A stretch of DNA of 64,000 nucleotides from Burkholderiales bacterium (GTDB lineage: Bacteria > Pseudomonadota > Gammaproteobacteria > Burkholderiales > Nitrosomonadaceae), in the NCBI GenBank assembly GCA_024235755.1, contig JACKLV010000003.1:62001-126000 (forward strand). Reading direction: 5' to 3'. Each line of letters starts with the position of its first letter. Positions within the stretch are counted from its first letter, which is position 1. This document shows positions 36,314-44,949 of the stretch, one piece after another. Below the pieces are notes generated by a model. It did not search any database, was not told the origin of the DNA, and was given only the letters and a program-made list of their open reading frames with translations. Made by a program: the position numbers and the translations under genes.

Positions 36314-36415
36314 TTACATACTGTAAACAATCAGCCCGATTACGATAAACGCAACCGTTGTAATACCAATCAATTTCAGTGTTTGTCCGTCTGTTGCTCT
36401 GTTTTCATCGCTCAT
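36314..36415 (-). CDS. 33-residue single-helix membrane peptide
   Basis: ATG 36415 has a strong TAAGGAGA site 6-8 nt upstream and opens a 33-codon frame: MSDENRATDGQTLKL, then a hydrophobic stretch IGITTVAFIVIGLIVYSM and TAA. A polar N-terminus followed by one transmembrane helix is typical of small membrane proteins that bind larger complexes. Below the size usually called automatically. Partner unknown. The ribosome site and clean topology are the main evidence. Confidence 0.6.
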   Translation of the reverse strand: MSDENRATDGQTLKLIGITTVAFIVIGLIVYSM

Positions 36416-37076
36416 AACTTAATCTCCTTATGAATTGTTGACAATTTTGTCTTAATTTCACCAACTAAACAAAAGCCGATAAAAATCGACTTAACCACTT
36501 TAACAACCACACAAAAAAAGCGGGGTCGTGTCAAAAAATACGACAGATTTCTCTGCTCCCCAGTATTTTCTAGCGGCCTTGACAACCATGTAGCGGCTCC
36601 CTCTTCCTAACATAACCTACTGGGATTATTGTTGTTTTTATACATAACAACCCTTGTTATTTTTCACATTTGGGCTATTACGTTCTAGATTCTAACCTAC
36701 ATTTTTCGACAATGAAAGTTTAGTTTAACATTTAACCCTAAAATTTTTACGGTTTTTTGATTGCGCCGCACATTTCAACATTAATAAATTTTGGCCTCAA
36801 ATTATTTTTGGATCGTGCTTTCCAAGAAAAAAAACACACAACACACAGCTTGAACAAAAGCTTTCCCACGCATGTCTAAAAATAATATTAGCCTGACCGA
36901 ATTATTCTACAAGGCCTGGCTGACATATAACAACTACAGGAATCTGCAATCAATGATATAAAATTGTCAAAATCAGAAATATTTGTGAATAATCTTTTTT
37001 GATTTTCAAATTGCGACTGGAATTGAACTTAATGAAAAGTCATTTGCGGTCATAGTCATAGTGTGGGGCGTTAAAG
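36416..37076. other. Long AT-rich gene-free stretch
   Basis: This 661-bp stretch has no coding frame with protein-like content on either strand. It is AT-rich, notably at 36640-36860. Promoters for the small peptide gene (minus) and the membrane protein gene (plus) must lie here. Confidence 0.5.
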
Positions 37077-37496
37077 ATGGATGGTTTATTGGCTGCGATT
37101 GAGCAATGGATTCCTGTTGAGGTTCTTATCCACTTGACAATTATCTCCCTGATCAGCTTTATCGCTTCACTGGCAATCATCCCGGTTATACTGATTCGCC
37201 TGCCGCATGACTATTTCGACATCAGCGTGCCCCGTCACTGGATGAAGAATCATCACCCGATTTTGCGAATTTTTGGATTAATTGCGAAAAATATGTTGGG
37301 TGGAATTTTTCTGTTAGCCGGATTCATTATGCTTTTTCTGCCAGGTCAAGGCATACTGACAATGTTAATCGGTTTGTCATTCATTGACTTTCCAAGAAAG
37401 CGTTTACTGGAAGCCAGAATTATTGAACAACCAATGATCTTGCGAACGATCAATACGATGCGCCAGAGATACAAAAAACCGCCTTTAACACTCTAA
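37077..37496 (+). CDS. Hypothetical membrane protein, 139 aa
   Basis: A protein with an N-terminal helix (about residues 17-40), a loop with LPHDYFDISVPRHWMKNHHP, a second hydrophobic region (about 72-105, LLAGFIMLFLPGQGILTMLIGLSFIDF) and a basic C-terminus. The FLPGQGILT turn resembles the PGPG-type turn of a family of small bacterial membrane proteins of unknown function. No catalytic residues are evident. Confidence 0.7.
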   Translation: MDGLLAAIEQWIPVEVLIHLTIISLISFIASLAIIPVILIRLPHDYFDISVPRHWMKNHHPILRIFGLIAKNMLGGIFLLAGFIMLFLPGQGILTMLIGLSFIDFPRKRLLEARIIEQPMILRTINTMRQRYKKPPLTL

Positions 37497-37528
37497 TACA
37501 AGCAAACAGCGAAGATGGAATTCGCGAA

Positions 37529-38023
37529 TTACGCATTATTTTCATCATCGGGAAGAGTCAGATAGATCAAGATAACAGATAAAATCATCACCAGACGAAA
37601 TGCGGCCTGCTGTCCATTGGCAACTTGCGACTGCCACATCAAAAACCATTCTCCACCAATGGTTATAAAACCGGTAAACCAGAGTAAAATACCCAGAGTC
37701 AAACCTGAAATCGCGATTTTTTTCGCCTGGTTAAACAATGCCGGATCGTGCCTTGACTTAAATAAATAAATCCCGCCAAGCCAGCATAGCAGGGCCACAG
37801 TCGCCTCGATTAAGATGATCAAGCCATACGCCAGATGATGCATCCATGACGCTTCAACAGCACGCCACATTCCCGCATTGCCGGGAAAAGTCGTATCCAT
37901 CTTGAGCACATGCGCGACTGTTGCGTAGTTCGATTCATAATCAGTCACATTACTGAAAGCAGCCAGCAATGCAAACAAAGCAACAGCCCATACCAACGCT
38001 ACTTTTGACAGTCTTGTATACAT
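37529..38023 (-). CDS. DUF2165 membrane protein
   Basis: A 164-residue four-helix protein. The family signature is visible in FSNVTDYESNYATVAHVLKMDTTFP and in WFTGFITIGGEWFLMWQS. DUF2165 proteins are small inner-membrane proteins of unknown function. The ATG at 38023 starts MYTRLSKVALVW directly before the first helix; the frame extends to 38065 with no better ribosome site. Confidence 0.8.
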   Translation of the reverse strand: MYTRLSKVALVWAVALFALLAAFSNVTDYESNYATVAHVLKMDTTFPGNAGMWRAVEASWMHHLAYGLIILIEATVALLCWLGGIYLFKSRHDPALFNQAKKIAISGLTLGILLWFTGFITIGGEWFLMWQSQVANGQQAAFRLVMILSVILIYLTLPDDENNA

Positions 38024-38143
38024 ATATACCGCCGCTTTTTTTGATAATCCTAGCCGATATTTCATTCGGCTTTTGCATCAAAATGACTGCCGCCCTGGCT
38101 GGGTTACATACAGCACAGGGCCAGCGCTTACATTAAGAGACTA

Positions 38144-39025
38144 TCAATCTGTCAAATCGGTATCAGCAACTTGCTGGATCCCCGCCAATAACCACACGGC
38201 ATTGGAATCCTTAAGATTTTTTTCAACATGCCAGACTTCATCGAAATCTTCAGGTTCACCGTCCGGTAACTCCCGCATTTGACCAGTGAAGCGCACGCTT
38301 GCGATCGCGGAATCTTCACTCGTCTCAACATCAAGCAATTTTGCATCGATAAACGTGACTTCAGATTTTTGCTCAACATTGCCGCGCTCCTGAGTCTGCA
38401 TACTAATCTCAGCAAACATCTCAGGTGTCGTATATTCCCGTATATCGTTGAGATCACCCACATCATTTGCAGCCTGCAAGCGAATAAAAGACATCTTTGC
38501 GTTACGCAAAAAAGGCTCCACCTGAAAGCCGGGTGGAATATTCGGCCGATGCACTTGACCGTTGTCAGCAGTGGATCCCGTAGCACTACTCCACGGTGGC
38601 GTTGCTGCATTACCCTGCGTAGTTGTGTTCATTCCCGAGTACTGCATTCGCTGAACCGATTCGGCTGCTCGTGGTTTGCGCATCATACGTATGATAAAAA
38701 ACACCCCACCGGCAATCAGAAGCAACATAATAATATCGACCATATTAATGCCATCGAACGCACCGCCCATAAATAACGCGGCTAGCAAGCCACCCGCTGC
38801 AAGACCAGCTAGAGCTCCCCCCCATTTGCTGCCACCACCTGCCGGAGCCGTGGGTGATTGCGCCGGTGTCGGTGACTGCTGCTGATTGGGCGTGGATTGC
38901 TGATTTAAAGACTGACGCTGCTTGCCAAAACTTTTACCCCCGCCCATTCGCCGCGCTTCCGCATCGACTGCAATCAAACTTGCAGTGAAAAACGCCAATG
39001 TCAGGAAGGTAAGCATTTTTTTCAT
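38144..39025 (-). CDS. Tim44-like domain protein
   Basis: A 293-residue protein with signal-type N-terminus (MKKMLTFLTLAFFTASLIAVDAEA cut in two views: leader about 1-23), then a Gln/Pro-rich linker, a Gly-rich hydrophobic segment and a transmembrane helix (about 92-112, VDIIMLLLIAGGVFFIIRMM). The C-terminal 140 residues are the Tim44-like domain: FLRNAKMSFIRLQAANDVGD, LNDIREYTTPEMFAEIS and DFDEVWHVEKNL. Related bacterial proteins sit at the membrane; their role is unknown. GGGAGATTA ribosome site before ATG. Confidence 0.82.
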   Translation of the reverse strand: MKKMLTFLTLAFFTASLIAVDAEARRMGGGKSFGKQRQSLNQQSTPNQQQSPTPAQSPTAPAGGGSKWGGALAGLAAGGLLAALFMGGAFDGINMVDIIMLLLIAGGVFFIIRMMRKPRAAESVQRMQYSGMNTTTQGNAATPPWSSATGSTADNGQVHRPNIPPGFQVEPFLRNAKMSFIRLQAANDVGDLNDIREYTTPEMFAEISMQTQERGNVEQKSEVTFIDAKLLDVETSEDSAIASVRFTGQMRELPDGEPEDFDEVWHVEKNLKDSNAVWLLAGIQQVADTDLTD

Positions 39026-39118
39026 GATTAATCTCCCAATTTTTTGTTAAAGCGCTGAGTATAGCACCGGCTTAAATCATGTAGCCATATCTGTAATCAT
39101 CCAATTCAGCTCGCTCGC

Positions 39119-39544
39119 TTATCGCAGCAGATGTAACCGGGGCACAGCATCATTCTCGATCCAGACAATTGCATTCTGCCGAAATCGCAGGCCCAGCTTG
39201 CAAATTGTTTCAAGACTTACATCTAAAACGCAAAAACCTGCTTCATCGGGCCAGATCCCGGCCGGATCTATACCGACACTTTCGATTAAAAAACCCTGAT
39301 GGCGTTTAAACGCTCTCTGAAGGGACAAATGTGCACGCAGATTTTTTCGAATGCACTGCAAGCGGCCCAACGGATTATAGGCTGTAATGATTGCTGCATT
39401 TGAAGCTTTTTTTGCAATCATCAATTTTTTCATGGAACCAGAATACTGATCAATATTCACAACAAAAACATCAGAACCGAAACACACTTCGTAATCGGCT
39501 TGACGATATTGTGCAACAAGGTCATCTGGAAGTTCTGAATTCAC
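39119..39544 (-). CDS. DUF3293 protein
   Basis: A 141-residue soluble protein with the DUF3293 pattern: an N-terminal Y(A/E)V segment, AAIITAYNPLGRLQC, ENL-like IRKNLRAHLSLQRAF, GIDPAGIWPDEAGFCVLDVS and RFRQNAIVWIENDAVP. No function is established for the family. GTG start. It is transcribed away from amoC. Confidence 0.72.
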   Translation of the reverse strand: MNSELPDDLVAQYRQADYEVCFGSDVFVVNIDQYSGSMKKLMIAKKASNAAIITAYNPLGRLQCIRKNLRAHLSLQRAFKRHQGFLIESVGIDPAGIWPDEAGFCVLDVSLETICKLGLRFRQNAIVWIENDAVPRLHLLR

Positions 39545-39646
39545 TTAAATTCTAGATCCTTAATGATTTAAACGAAATATTTTCAAAGTATTAATTTTTA
39601 GTCAATTAAAAATATTTGATATTTTGCAAAAAAAATTTATTTTTTT

Positions 39647-39674
39647 GAAACTTTTTTTTATAATAGCCATCTTA
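39647..39674 (+). promoter_or_regulatory. Sigma-E-like promoter upstream of amoC
   Basis: GAAACTT (39647-39653), exactly 16 nt, then TCTTA (39670-39674). This resembles the extracytoplasmic-stress sigma factor consensus (GGAACTT, N16, TCTGA/TCAAA). It lies about 75-100 bp before the amoC start codon. A reported sigma-E dependence of a singleton amoC in Nitrosomonas europaea makes this plausible; the assignment here rests on sequence only. Confidence 0.5.
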
Positions 39675-39748
39675 GAAACATGGTTTCTTATATCAATATA
39701 AGAAGTCTGGTTTTTAATTTTATTCAATACAACAAAGGAGAGACTATC

Positions 39749-40555
39749 ATGGCAACAACGATGGGAACGAGCAGTGCGGCGAGTGCTGACTACGACATGT
39801 CATTGTGGTACGACTCCAAGTACTACAAGCTGGGCATGGGGATAATGCTTGCGGTAGCGATATTTTGGATTTGGTACCAACGTACATTTGCGTATTCGCA
39901 TGGTATGGACTCAATGGAGCCTGAATTTGACCGTGTATGGATGGGGTTGTGGCGAGTGCACATGACACTGATGCCGTTGTTTGCATTGGTGACCTGGGGT
40001 TGGATACTGAAGACCCGCGATACGAAAGAGCAATTGGATACTCTGGATCCTAAGCTGGAAGTTAAGCGTTACTTCTACTGGATGATGTGGCTGGGTGTTT
40101 ATCTGTTTGGTGTTTACTGGGGCGGCAGCTTCTTCACCGAGCAAGATGCATCTTGGCATCAGGTGATTATTCGTGACACGAGCTTCACGCCGAGTCACGT
40201 GGTCGTGTTTTATGGATCATTCCCGATGTACATTGTGTGTGGTGTAGCGGCATACTTGTATGCGATGACACGTCTGCCACTGTATAGCCGTGGCACATCA
40301 TTTCCGCTGGTAATGGCGATTGCTGGTCCGCTGATGATTCTGCCGAACGTTGGTTTGAACGAGTGGGGTCATGCGTTCTGGTTCATGGAAGAGCTGTTTA
40401 GCGCGCCGTTGCACTGGGGATTTGTGATTTTGGGCTGGGCTGGATTGTTCTCAGGTGGTATAGCTGCGCAGATTATTACGCGCTACTCTAACCTGACGGA
40501 CGTTATCTGGAATGGTCAAAGCAAAGAAATCCTTAACAACCGGATTGTTCCTTAA
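39749..40555 (+). CDS. amoC: Ammonia monooxygenase subunit C, singleton copy
   Basis: A 268-residue membrane subunit with about six helices. It begins MATTMGTSSAASADYDMSLW and keeps the metal-binding triad of AmoC/PmoC: D133, H137 and H150 in EQDASWHQ...SPSH-type spacing (D-x3-H-x12-H), the proposed copper site in the membrane. The start is fixed by AAAGGAGAG 9 nt before ATG 39749; the frame upstream is not needed. There is no amoA or amoB downstream; a terminator follows at once. It therefore corresponds to the extra stand-alone amoC copy known in Nitrosomonas, thought to help under stress. Confidence 0.95.
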   Translation: MATTMGTSSAASADYDMSLWYDSKYYKLGMGIMLAVAIFWIWYQRTFAYSHGMDSMEPEFDRVWMGLWRVHMTLMPLFALVTWGWILKTRDTKEQLDTLDPKLEVKRYFYWMMWLGVYLFGVYWGGSFFTEQDASWHQVIIRDTSFTPSHVVVFYGSFPMYIVCGVAAYLYAMTRLPLYSRGTSFPLVMAIAGPLMILPNVGLNEWGHAFWFMEELFSAPLHWGFVILGWAGLFSGGIAAQIITRYSNLTDVIWNGQSKEILNNRIVP

Positions 40556-40594
40556 GCAGTTCTTGTTATTTTTGATCATTTAATTCCCCCGATT

Positions 40595-40630
40595 CCCCGC
40601 TATTGACGCAGTTCAGTAGCGGGGATATTT
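40595..40630 (+). terminator. Terminator of amoC
   Basis: CCCCGCTATTGA (40595-40606) pairs with TCAGTAGCGGGG (40613-40624) through one T-G pair, 6-nt loop, followed by ATATTTGTT. It lies 40 bp after the amoC stop. Confidence 0.75.
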
Positions 40631-40851
40631 GTTAATACATCCTAACAAGCTTCGTTTGCACATACAGAATCGCAGCTAGCACGACCTGCTTCAGCTTTAC
40701 ACAAGACTCACGAAAGCAAGTTTTTGCATTAAGTCGCTATTTTTCTCACTTTAAATTTTTTCAACAGTACTTGTGAAATTTCTGGCGAGGGTCATACTAT
40801 TGAATCATTGATGATATGATCTAAATTGAAAAACGAACAGCAGGAGGCAAT

Positions 40852-41568
40852 ATGAATAATCCAAAATCGAATCATCATCAATCAAACGATCCGGATTCAA
40901 ATAACGCTGAAACGGAAAACACACAAGAAAAGATTATGAAATCCAGCACCAATACCAGCCTGATCATGCCTGCCGCGTTGTTGCTTGTTTTATTGGTCAT
41001 TCCGTTTTCAATTAATTCCTTTATGCATATGCTGGCAAACAAAAACCAATTTGTTCACCCGGTCATCATGAAAATCCCCCTCGACAACAGCGTCATAACC
41101 GCGCCAAAAGGAGCTAATCAATACCAAAACTTTGAGGTTAAATTGCGTGTCGATACAAATCAACTGGCAAAATTCATCAATGAAATTGTGTCCATCTCAA
41201 CAGTCGGTACTTCAATACAGGGCATTACAGGATTCATCTCACCCAAAATGCAGGCTGAAATTACCGGTGAAAATTTTCGCATCGAGAATTCAGGGCCGCA
41301 GCGGCCAATGTATGCACTAAGCGATGCTTCTGAATGGACTTGGCAAGTAACACCACAGTCATCCGGCACACAAAAAATTACGTTCAAAATGCATGTAACA
41401 TCGACCGAACAAGATCAGCAAAAAATTCATGATATTGAGCTTGCAGAAGCAAACATAATTGTTGAATCAAATACGCTTATGTGGATGGTATACAACTGGT
41501 GGATATTTGCGTTGATTGGATTAGCTTTGTTTGTCGCCTGGAAAATGCTTCGCCGTTATAACGTATAA
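40852..41568 (+). CDS. Hypothetical two-helix membrane protein downstream of amoC
   Basis: A 238-residue protein, not recognised. A polar Asn/Gln-rich N-terminus (about 1-38) leads to a helix (about 44-62, LIMPAALLLVLLVIPFSI). A beta-rich periplasmic domain follows (about 75-205, with WTWQVTPQSSGTQKITFKMH), then a C-terminal helix (about 213-232) and a short basic tail. AGGAGG ribosome site. It starts 296 bp after amoC beyond a terminator, so it has its own promoter. A stress or envelope role is only a guess from position. Confidence 0.7.
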   Translation: MNNPKSNHHQSNDPDSNNAETENTQEKIMKSSTNTSLIMPAALLLVLLVIPFSINSFMHMLANKNQFVHPVIMKIPLDNSVITAPKGANQYQNFEVKLRVDTNQLAKFINEIVSISTVGTSIQGITGFISPKMQAEITGENFRIENSGPQRPMYALSDASEWTWQVTPQSSGTQKITFKMHVTSTEQDQQKIHDIELAEANIIVESNTLMWMVYNWWIFALIGLALFVAWKMLRRYNV

Positions 41569-41571
41569 AAA

Positions 41572-41796
41572 GTGGTCAAACCTACTTCGCCGCACAGCGA
41601 AGTGGTTTGTTCTTCTACGAGCAATGATGAAAAATGGCGCTTACAAAATATATTATGGACAACGTTGCATGCGATGGAGTTGCTATTTCCAGCGCACCAA
41701 ATGAAACTGCATTTAACAGAAGACGACAATTTCGACTGGAATCTTCAGATTCTGCGCAATTTAATTGAGCTACTGCGTCTTAACAACACTTATTGA
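41572..41796 (+). CDS. Possible small protein, 74 aa
   Basis: GTG at 41572 follows the stop of the preceding gene by 3 bp, so it could be translated by coupling. The product (KLHLTEDDNFDWNLQILRN near its end) is helical and soluble, with no recognised family. No separate ribosome site is visible, and the first 20 residues look low in structure. Confidence 0.4.
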   Translation: MVKPTSPHSEVVCSSTSNDEKWRLQNILWTTLHAMELLFPAHQMKLHLTEDDNFDWNLQILRNLIELLRLNNTY

Positions 41797-41911
41797 CATA
41801 ACCTGATTTTCGAAAAAAATTTCTCTGATCAAAGTCCATCCAGAGTATTTATGATCATCAAAACAATGCAATTCATTCGAAACAGATATACCGAACAATA
41901 GCCCATCAATT

Positions 41912-42331
41912 TTATGATGATTGAATGATTTCAAAATCATGCGTGATATTTACGGTATTTTTTAGCATAATTGATGCAGAGCAATACTTTTCTGCGGACA
42001 GATTAATTGCACGTTCGACCTGATGATGATTAAGCTGGTTTCCGGTAAGAACAAAATGCAAGTGTATATGCGTAAAAACTTTAGGGTCAGTTTCCGCGCG
42101 CTGTGCTTCAATCTCGACACAGCAATCGGCTACATCTTGACGCGATTTTTTCAATATAAAAATAACGTCAAACGTTGTACAGCCGCCCAGACCCATTAAA
42201 ATCATTTCCATTGGGCGCGGCCCCTTATTCTGACCCCCCGCTTCAGGCGCACCATCCATAAGCACCTGATGACCGCTGCCTGACTCGGCAAGAAAACTGA
42301 CATTTCCTTTCCATCGAATACTTGTTTTCAT
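41912..42331 (-). CDS. OsmC family protein
   Basis: A 139-residue OsmC/Ohr-fold protein. It has the family active-site regions around GPRPMEMILMGLGGCTTFDV (first catalytic Cys in GGCT) and NLSAEKYCSASIMLKN (second Cys in KYC). Such proteins reduce organic hydroperoxides with thiols; this branch (YhfA-like) is less well defined. Single gene. Confidence 0.85.
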   Translation of the reverse strand: MKTSIRWKGNVSFLAESGSGHQVLMDGAPEAGGQNKGPRPMEMILMGLGGCTTFDVIFILKKSRQDVADCCVEIEAQRAETDPKVFTHIHLHFVLTGNQLNHHQVERAINLSAEKYCSASIMLKNTVNITHDFEIIQSS

Positions 42332-42517
42332 AGTATTTTATTTAAAAATTTATATAGAAGGCGAAGTTGCAATCCACCAGCGATACTGATCTCATCGATC
42401 AACGATTTTTACCGGAGCGAAACTTGATTTTGATGTGAGACTCTTGATTCCAAAGCATATTTTTAATCTATACTATAGACTATGATGTAAATGTTATGCC
42501 TATACTCTTACATAAAA

Positions 42518-42540
42518 AACCCCTGTGCATGACAGGGGTT
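42518..42540 (-). terminator. Rho-independent terminator of the 42601-43212 gene
   Basis: AACCCCTGT and ACAGGGGTT form a perfect 9-bp stem with a 5-nt loop. Read on the minus strand, it is followed by TTTTTT. It lies 60 bp after the stop of the sensor-like gene. Confidence 0.85.
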
Positions 42541-42600
42541 AAACAATCCACTTTTGCAGCCTGTCAAGCCGAAGCTTTACATAACCGCCATTCAAGCTAA

Positions 42601-43212
42601 TTAACTGATTTTGGCTTGATTGTAGCTGATTACAAGAACAGCAACACGCTTGTTAAAATCAGAGATTGGTGCAATCAACAGTTTCTTACCGTCCACATCT
42701 GATTTAATAGTGATAGTGTGCACATTGATCACATCCTGAGGATACAAATCGCTGCCTTTCACATCTTCTAAACGCTTGTCGGTCGACACCAACAATTCAC
42801 CACTTTCACTGATCAAAACAATACGATCAGCGTCAATCTGTTTGACAATATCGTTGAGGTACAAGCCAATCTGGTCAATATTGTTGCGAATCAGCTCACT
42901 ACGCACCGCCCATGCCAAAACTTGGCCAAACCGTTCTTCTTCTTTTTTATATTGTTTGTCAGCATGTTCGCGCGCCTGCTGGGTAACCAGTGCCCGCTCA
43001 CTTTCCAGTTTCTTGCTCATATCCGATTCGACTTTGCTGACAGCTATCACTTTCCAAGCAAAAACGAAGATAATGATACCCACCAATACAAAAGCATACT
43101 TCATAGGCAACTGCTTTTGCGGCAATTTTTCCAGCACTTCAAACCGCTGACCCAGCATCGAGAAAAATGTCGTTGCTTTAGATTGTAATGATTCGTTATT
43201 CTGATCCGTCAT
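42601..43212 (-). CDS. Membrane-anchored protein with periplasmic sensor-like domain
   Basis: A 203-residue protein starting MTDQNNESLQSKATTFFSML, with one transmembrane helix (about residues 38-56, YAFVLVGIIIFVFAWKVIA). A coiled coil with ESERALVTQQAREHADKQYK follows, then a PAS/Cache-like domain (RIVLISESGELLVSTDKRLE, KLLIAPISDFNKRVAVLVIS). No histidine kinase, GGDEF or methyl-accepting output is present. AAGGAGC ribosome site fixes ATG 43212. A partner protein would be needed to transmit a signal. Confidence 0.7.
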   Translation of the reverse strand: MTDQNNESLQSKATTFFSMLGQRFEVLEKLPQKQLPMKYAFVLVGIIIFVFAWKVIAVSKVESDMSKKLESERALVTQQAREHADKQYKKEEERFGQVLAWAVRSELIRNNIDQIGLYLNDIVKQIDADRIVLISESGELLVSTDKRLEDVKGSDLYPQDVINVHTITIKSDVDGKKLLIAPISDFNKRVAVLVISYNQAKIS

Positions 43213-43497
43213 CAATAGCTCCTTGTTTAGGTGACAGGTAAAAAAACTCCAATTATCCACTAATCCAATCTGAAGTGAAAGCGGAGCATATTAAAATTTA
43301 GTTTTCAGGACGATTCTATACGAACAGGTGTTACAACAATGTTTTACGGGGTCTTAACCACCGTTTGACGGCAATAATCCTGCTGCTAAAGTATAGCAAA
43401 TTACGTCTAATCTATTTTGATTTATAATTCAATACGAACATCAGTCATCAAGAATACAACACATAACATTATAACTATTCAAAAGGAAACGCACGTT

Positions 43498-44907
43498 TTG
43501 GCTGGACACAATGATATCAATATAAAAAAATGGTCAGGCAGATTTAATGAACCAGTTTCTGCTCTGGTAGAACGTTATACGGCTTCAATTGGCTTTGATT
43601 ACCGTTTGGCCGAACATGATATACAAGGCTCCCTGGCGCATGCCCGAATGCTTGCTGCTCAAGGAATAATCACACAAAATGATCTATCCGCCATAGAACA
43701 GGGTTTGAAACAAGTCAGCGAAGAAATTCGCGACAACCGCTTTGAGTGGTCGCTGCAACTCGAAGATGTGCATCTGAATATCGAAAAACGATTAACGCAA
43801 TTAATCGGTGATGCCGGCAAACGCCTCCATACAGGCCGTTCCAGAAACGATCAGGTGGCTACGGATATCAGGCTTTACTTGCGCACATCCATTGATCAAA
43901 TCAATCATCTTACGCGTTCTTTGCAAAGGGCCATCGTCAATCTGGCTGAAAACCATACCGAAACGGTCATGCCCGGATTCACGCATCTTCAGATTGCACA
44001 ACCGGTCACATTCGGCCACCATCTAATGGCCTATTTTGAGATGTTTAAACGCGATACCGAACGATTATCTGACTGCAGAAAACGCGTCAATCAATTGCCA
44101 TTAGGCGCTGCAGCACTCGCCGGAACGAGCTATCCGATTGATCGTGAACTTGTAGCACAGTCCCTGTTGTTTGAGGGTCTTTGCGAAAACTCGCTCGACG
44201 CGGTTTCCGACAGAGATTTCGCGATTGAATTCTGTGCCTGCGCCACATTGATAATGACACATTTGTCGCGTTTGTCGGAAGAACTAATCCTGTGGATGAC
44301 CCCCGCAATCGGTTTTGTCTCACTGGCGGATCGTTTCTGTACTGGTTCATCCATCATGCCACAAAAAAAGAATCCCGATGTGCCCGAACTGGTGCGTGGT
44401 AAAACCGGCCGCATCAATGGTCACCTGGTTGCACTGCTGACTTTAATGAAAGCGCAGCCACTGGCATACAATAAGGATAACCAGGAAGACAAAGAGCCGC
44501 TATTCGATACTGTTGATACCTTAATCGATACATTGCGTATTTATGCCGATATGCTCTCTGGCATTCATGTTAATCCTGACGTTATGCGTAAGGCCGCATT
44601 GCAGGGTTTCTCCACTGCGACCGATCTTGCAGATTATTTGGTAAAAAAAGGAATCCCTTTTCGCGATGCGCATGAAATTGTCGCACGCTCCGTTCGATAC
44701 GCCGAACAAAAAACATGCGACTTAAGTGACCTAACCCTTTCCGAGCTGCAACAATTTTCAACTACAATTGAAGCCGATGTATTTTCCGTTCTCACCTTGC
44801 AAGGATCGCTGAATAGCCGAAACCATCTCGGTGGTACCGCGCCAGAGCAAGTACGCGCAGCTGTTATGCGCGCAAAGAAATGGTTATCCGAAGAAAAGCA
44901 TGATTGA
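43498..44907 (+). CDS. argH: Argininosuccinate lyase
   Basis: A 469-residue enzyme of the fumarase/aspartase superfamily that splits argininosuccinate into arginine and fumarate, the last step of arginine synthesis. N-terminal KKWSGRFNEPV, HTGRSRNDQVATDIRL and the superfamily signature GSSIMPQKKNPDVPE are present. A TTG at 43498 with AAAAGGAAA 9 nt upstream fits the family's normal length; the frame is open further upstream to 43417. The stop is 42 bp before the kinase gene. Confidence 0.93.
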   Translation: MAGHNDINIKKWSGRFNEPVSALVERYTASIGFDYRLAEHDIQGSLAHARMLAAQGIITQNDLSAIEQGLKQVSEEIRDNRFEWSLQLEDVHLNIEKRLTQLIGDAGKRLHTGRSRNDQVATDIRLYLRTSIDQINHLTRSLQRAIVNLAENHTETVMPGFTHLQIAQPVTFGHHLMAYFEMFKRDTERLSDCRKRVNQLPLGAAALAGTSYPIDRELVAQSLLFEGLCENSLDAVSDRDFAIEFCACATLIMTHLSRLSEELILWMTPAIGFVSLADRFCTGSSIMPQKKNPDVPELVRGKTGRINGHLVALLTLMKAQPLAYNKDNQEDKEPLFDTVDTLIDTLRIYADMLSGIHVNPDVMRKAALQGFSTATDLADYLVKKGIPFRDAHEIVARSVRYAEQKTCDLSDLTLSELQQFSTTIEADVFSVLTLQGSLNSRNHLGGTAPEQVRAAVMRAKKWLSEEKHD

Positions 44908-44949
44908 TCGCCAGACAAAAGCTCTCCAGTCATTTTTTTCGACCAAGCC

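Noticed and set aside
39749..41568. An amoCAB operon
   Set aside because: A terminator follows amoC and the next gene is not amoA; neither amoA nor amoB motifs occur in the window.
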